A stretch of DNA of 64,000 bases from Pascua guehoae (Eukaryota > Basidiomycota > Tremellomycetes > Trichosporonales > Trichosporonaceae): contig BCJX01000001.1 in the NCBI GenBank assembly GCA_001600415.1, positions 2,923,532 to 2,987,531 of the forward strand, in the 5' to 3' direction. Made by a program: the position numbers and the translations under genes. Positions within the stretch are counted from its first letter, which is position 1. Every line of letters begins with the position of its first letter. The notes below the pieces were generated by a model. It saw only the letters and a list, made by a program, of their open reading frames with translations, was not told the origin of the DNA and did not search any database. Of this stretch, positions 61,801 to 64,000 are shown in pieces.

Positions 61801-64000
61801 GGTACGATATGCTCAAATGCTGACGGCCCGTCTCTTACGAAGTATGTACAGCACCTTTTTTTTTCCAACGGAATTGGACCCGATTCCTGTACTCGGACTG
61901 GGTGCCGTGGGTGCCGTGGTTGACGGGGCGTGTGTGCCCTGGTACCTCCCTATCTGATTGCTCCCTTGTTGCAACCCCTAGAAATACACGGATCGTCGCT
62001 GATCGCCCTCAGGCTTATCCTCGGTTTCTCCCGCTCGGTCCCTGGTGCCTCGCAATCGGCAAAAGTGATCGGTCGATCAATCTGGCGCTGTGGCGCTCTG
62101 GCACTGCCCCCCTTCCATTCCCTCCAACACCCTTGTCGCACTCCAGCATTGCATGCCATGCTGTACAGATATCTATAAGACCCTCAACCCAACCATGTAG
62201 AGCTGTGTATCGGTAGGGATACTTCAGGCACGAGATACCCGCCCAGTGACATGGATCTTGGCCGCGGGCGTAGCTAGTCGTTGCCACTCCGTTTTGACTT
62301 TGGTCGTCAGGGGTAATCTTTGAACCCGAGGCAATATTCCCATCTTGCACCGCGATGATGCCGGCAGACCCTTACTCATATCCAATGTGCAACCACCGGG
62401 GGACCTGTAATGCACACATACTCCAGGTTTTCGTCTCACCCAACCGCGGTTGCCACGTGCAGATATTCAGATACGCTCAGTGCACAGCAGCAATTAGTAG
62501 CGCGCCCCTGCGCATTGGCGTACTTCAGTCTCAGGTACACGACCGTTTGTTTGGGCGATCACGCGCCAAGACCTGCCATTTGTAGAACCAAGGGACTGGA
62601 AGCGTTGTGCCGGGTCGCGTGCACCCCCCTCATTGCAGACCCAAATGTCTAGAAAAGTCTCCGAACCGACATCCGAGGTGACGGCACAGAGGCAAGTGCG
62701 CCGCGGCAAGTCAGGATCGTCACGGGATATCTTTTGCCATCTACGGCTGCATGCCATGGATCTGGCTATGTTGATCCCCAACCGTCATGGGTTAGTGCAG
62801 ACTAGCGTCGACGGCCTCTGAGCCTGTACTGCTGGGGACGTTGAGGCTTGCCTCTAGCGTGCCATTGTACCCGGGACTAGTGATAGCTCTGTCCGGGTAC
62901 CAGTAGGCGGCTGTCATTCACCCAAATGCGCGGCATTCCTCCCTACCTGGTGAGAAGACTTGGTGCAAGTGTGCCGCTGTAGGGTAACCCCATGCTGTCG
63001 ATCTTCGTGGCTTGCATGGCTTTGCACCAAGGCACACGTGGCGTATTTGTCCCTGGAGCCCAGGGAGCCCAAGTGGACAAATAATGCTACCAATTATGGG
63101 ATAGATGTTGAGGCCGACGGCCATTGGCCATGCTCCTTCCGATGTCAATGGCTCCATCGCCCTGGTTAACGCGTCCCCTTGGACAAGCGACAGGCGTCGG
63201 ATATTCTTGAAAGACGCCTCCGAATGACGAGATCTGACTACTGGACACGTTTGGAAGCACCCTGGCATTCAAAGTGTCCGAATGCCCGGAAAAATAGATC
63301 TCGTATTGAATCTTTGGTGCGCTAAAAGGCAACGAGGCATGGTGTATATGGGCGGTTAGAATGTGCTGAATGCTCCCAAACCAAAGGCCAAAGAAATACG
63401 TGCTGAAGAATGGAACCATGCGGACAACTGGGTGCTCAATGACCAGCCCAGTGGTATGCCATTTTATCTTCTCCTCGGCGCTGGGTTCTTTCCATGGATA
63501 GAAGCTGTCGGGAGACGACGTGCTGTGATTGCCAACCGTGGACGAGCTGTACCACGGCCACCTGCTCGCGCCATCAGACGCTACCTTGGACTGGAGTAGG
63601 TACCGCTTGGACATGTAAGCTTCAAGGCTTTGGCGCCTGACAGCCCGCTGTGGGCCGTAGCGTGAAATCGTTGGAGCTAAACTTCGCTGGAGTCAGAGAG
63701 CCCAGCAAATGTCAGGTTGCAGTAGCCTTCCGGAACGGAGCGCCACCCCGTCCCCTTTCAACTCCATCCCCACCTCAGCCCACAGCCCAGACCTCAGAGT
63801 CAACGCTGCGTATTCGCGTGACATCATTGGCGAAGCATTGAGCGTCACTGCAGGTCCCCGCAACGCCACCCCCTCTCACGTGTATGCAATGCGGTGTAAC
63901 GACCCATGTGGTTTGGTACGAGTGGCAGAACCGACCTTGGGCCCATGTCAACAAGTGCAATCAGCGCGTCCAAGCAGGCTTCAGCAAAACCGCAAGTGCG
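58860..64000. other. Gene-poor right end of the window
   Basis: 5.1 kb with no supported gene. One frame near 59700-60080 encodes a hydrophobic helix followed by basic residues (LWTVLLACLILGPTWYF, RASERAKRRSR) but has no ATG. A minus-strand frame at 63087-63614 has an ATG and 175 codons but no recognisable domain. Composition is closer to even than in the genes. Confidence 0.5.
59475..59566 (+). repeat. 26-bp direct repeat, 66-bp period
   Basis: GATCCTGGTCCACCCGAATT TGAGTT at 59475-59500 recurs as GATCCGGGTCCACCCGCGTT TGAGTT at 59541-59566, three mismatches. A shared ACTTTGTTG follows each, so the unit is probably a decayed 66-bp tandem. Confidence 0.6.

Noticed and set aside
63087..63614. 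175-codon minus-strand frame with an ATG
   Set aside because: No domain, no splice partners, and base composition like the surrounding noncoding DNA.

Overview
This window looks like nuclear DNA of a basidiomycetous yeast, most likely Tremellomycetes and plausibly Trichosporonales. That placement is inferred from gene style, not from a marker search. Genes are GC-rich, with C/G favoured at third codon positions. They carry many short introns (mostly about 40-60 bp) with GTGAGT or GTAAGT-type donors, CTAAC/CTGAC-like branch sequences just before the acceptor, and phase-preserving junctions. Fifteen protein genes were assembled exon by exon with the reading frame checked across each junction. 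A further F-box gene, a transposase fragment and a speculative two-exon ORF are less certain. The single clear RNA gene is a tRNA-Leu(AAG) with a 10-nt intron.

Layout: 1.4-3.1 kb holds an O-acetylhomoserine sulfhydrylase (minus). 5.0-7.1 kb holds an SLC6-type sodium symporter (plus). 8.9-10.9 kb is a decayed zone with an F-box remnant, a broken nucleoside diphosphate kinase copy and an F-box gene with an in-frame TGA. 13.6-16.6 kb holds a 12-exon, apparently membrane-anchored GMC oxidoreductase. 17.5 kb holds a DNA-binding fragment resembling a Tc1/mariner transposase. 20.8-21.4 kb holds a secreted Cys/Gly-rich protein. 24.8 kb is the tRNA-Leu. 26.2-28.0 kb holds a Dal5-like MFS transporter. 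31.7-33.7 kb holds a modular secreted cysteine-rich repeat protein.

From 34 to 59 kb the region is gene-dense: a protein with a variant six-cysteine cluster, a small 2TM-like membrane protein, a Tda10/glycerate-kinase-like P-loop kinase, a Zn2Cys6 transcription factor, a class III aminotransferase with a mitochondrial-type presequence, a fungal amidase, a divergent H2B/H2A pair, a large propeller-like protein possibly of the Utp8/NOL11 kind, and an EI24-like membrane protein. The last 5 kb has no gene I can support.

The genes do not form one pathway. The sensible local pairings are H2A/H2B sharing a promoter, and an aminotransferase and amidase facing apart across a 1.8 kb interval, which would suit nitrogen-compound catabolism. 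The main oddities are a 2,270-bp intron in the EI24-like gene, a divergent H2A without a C-terminal SQ motif, an H2B whose first exon is only the ATG, a GMC oxidase with a predicted membrane anchor, two secreted proteins of unusual design, and large gene-poor blocks carrying relics.
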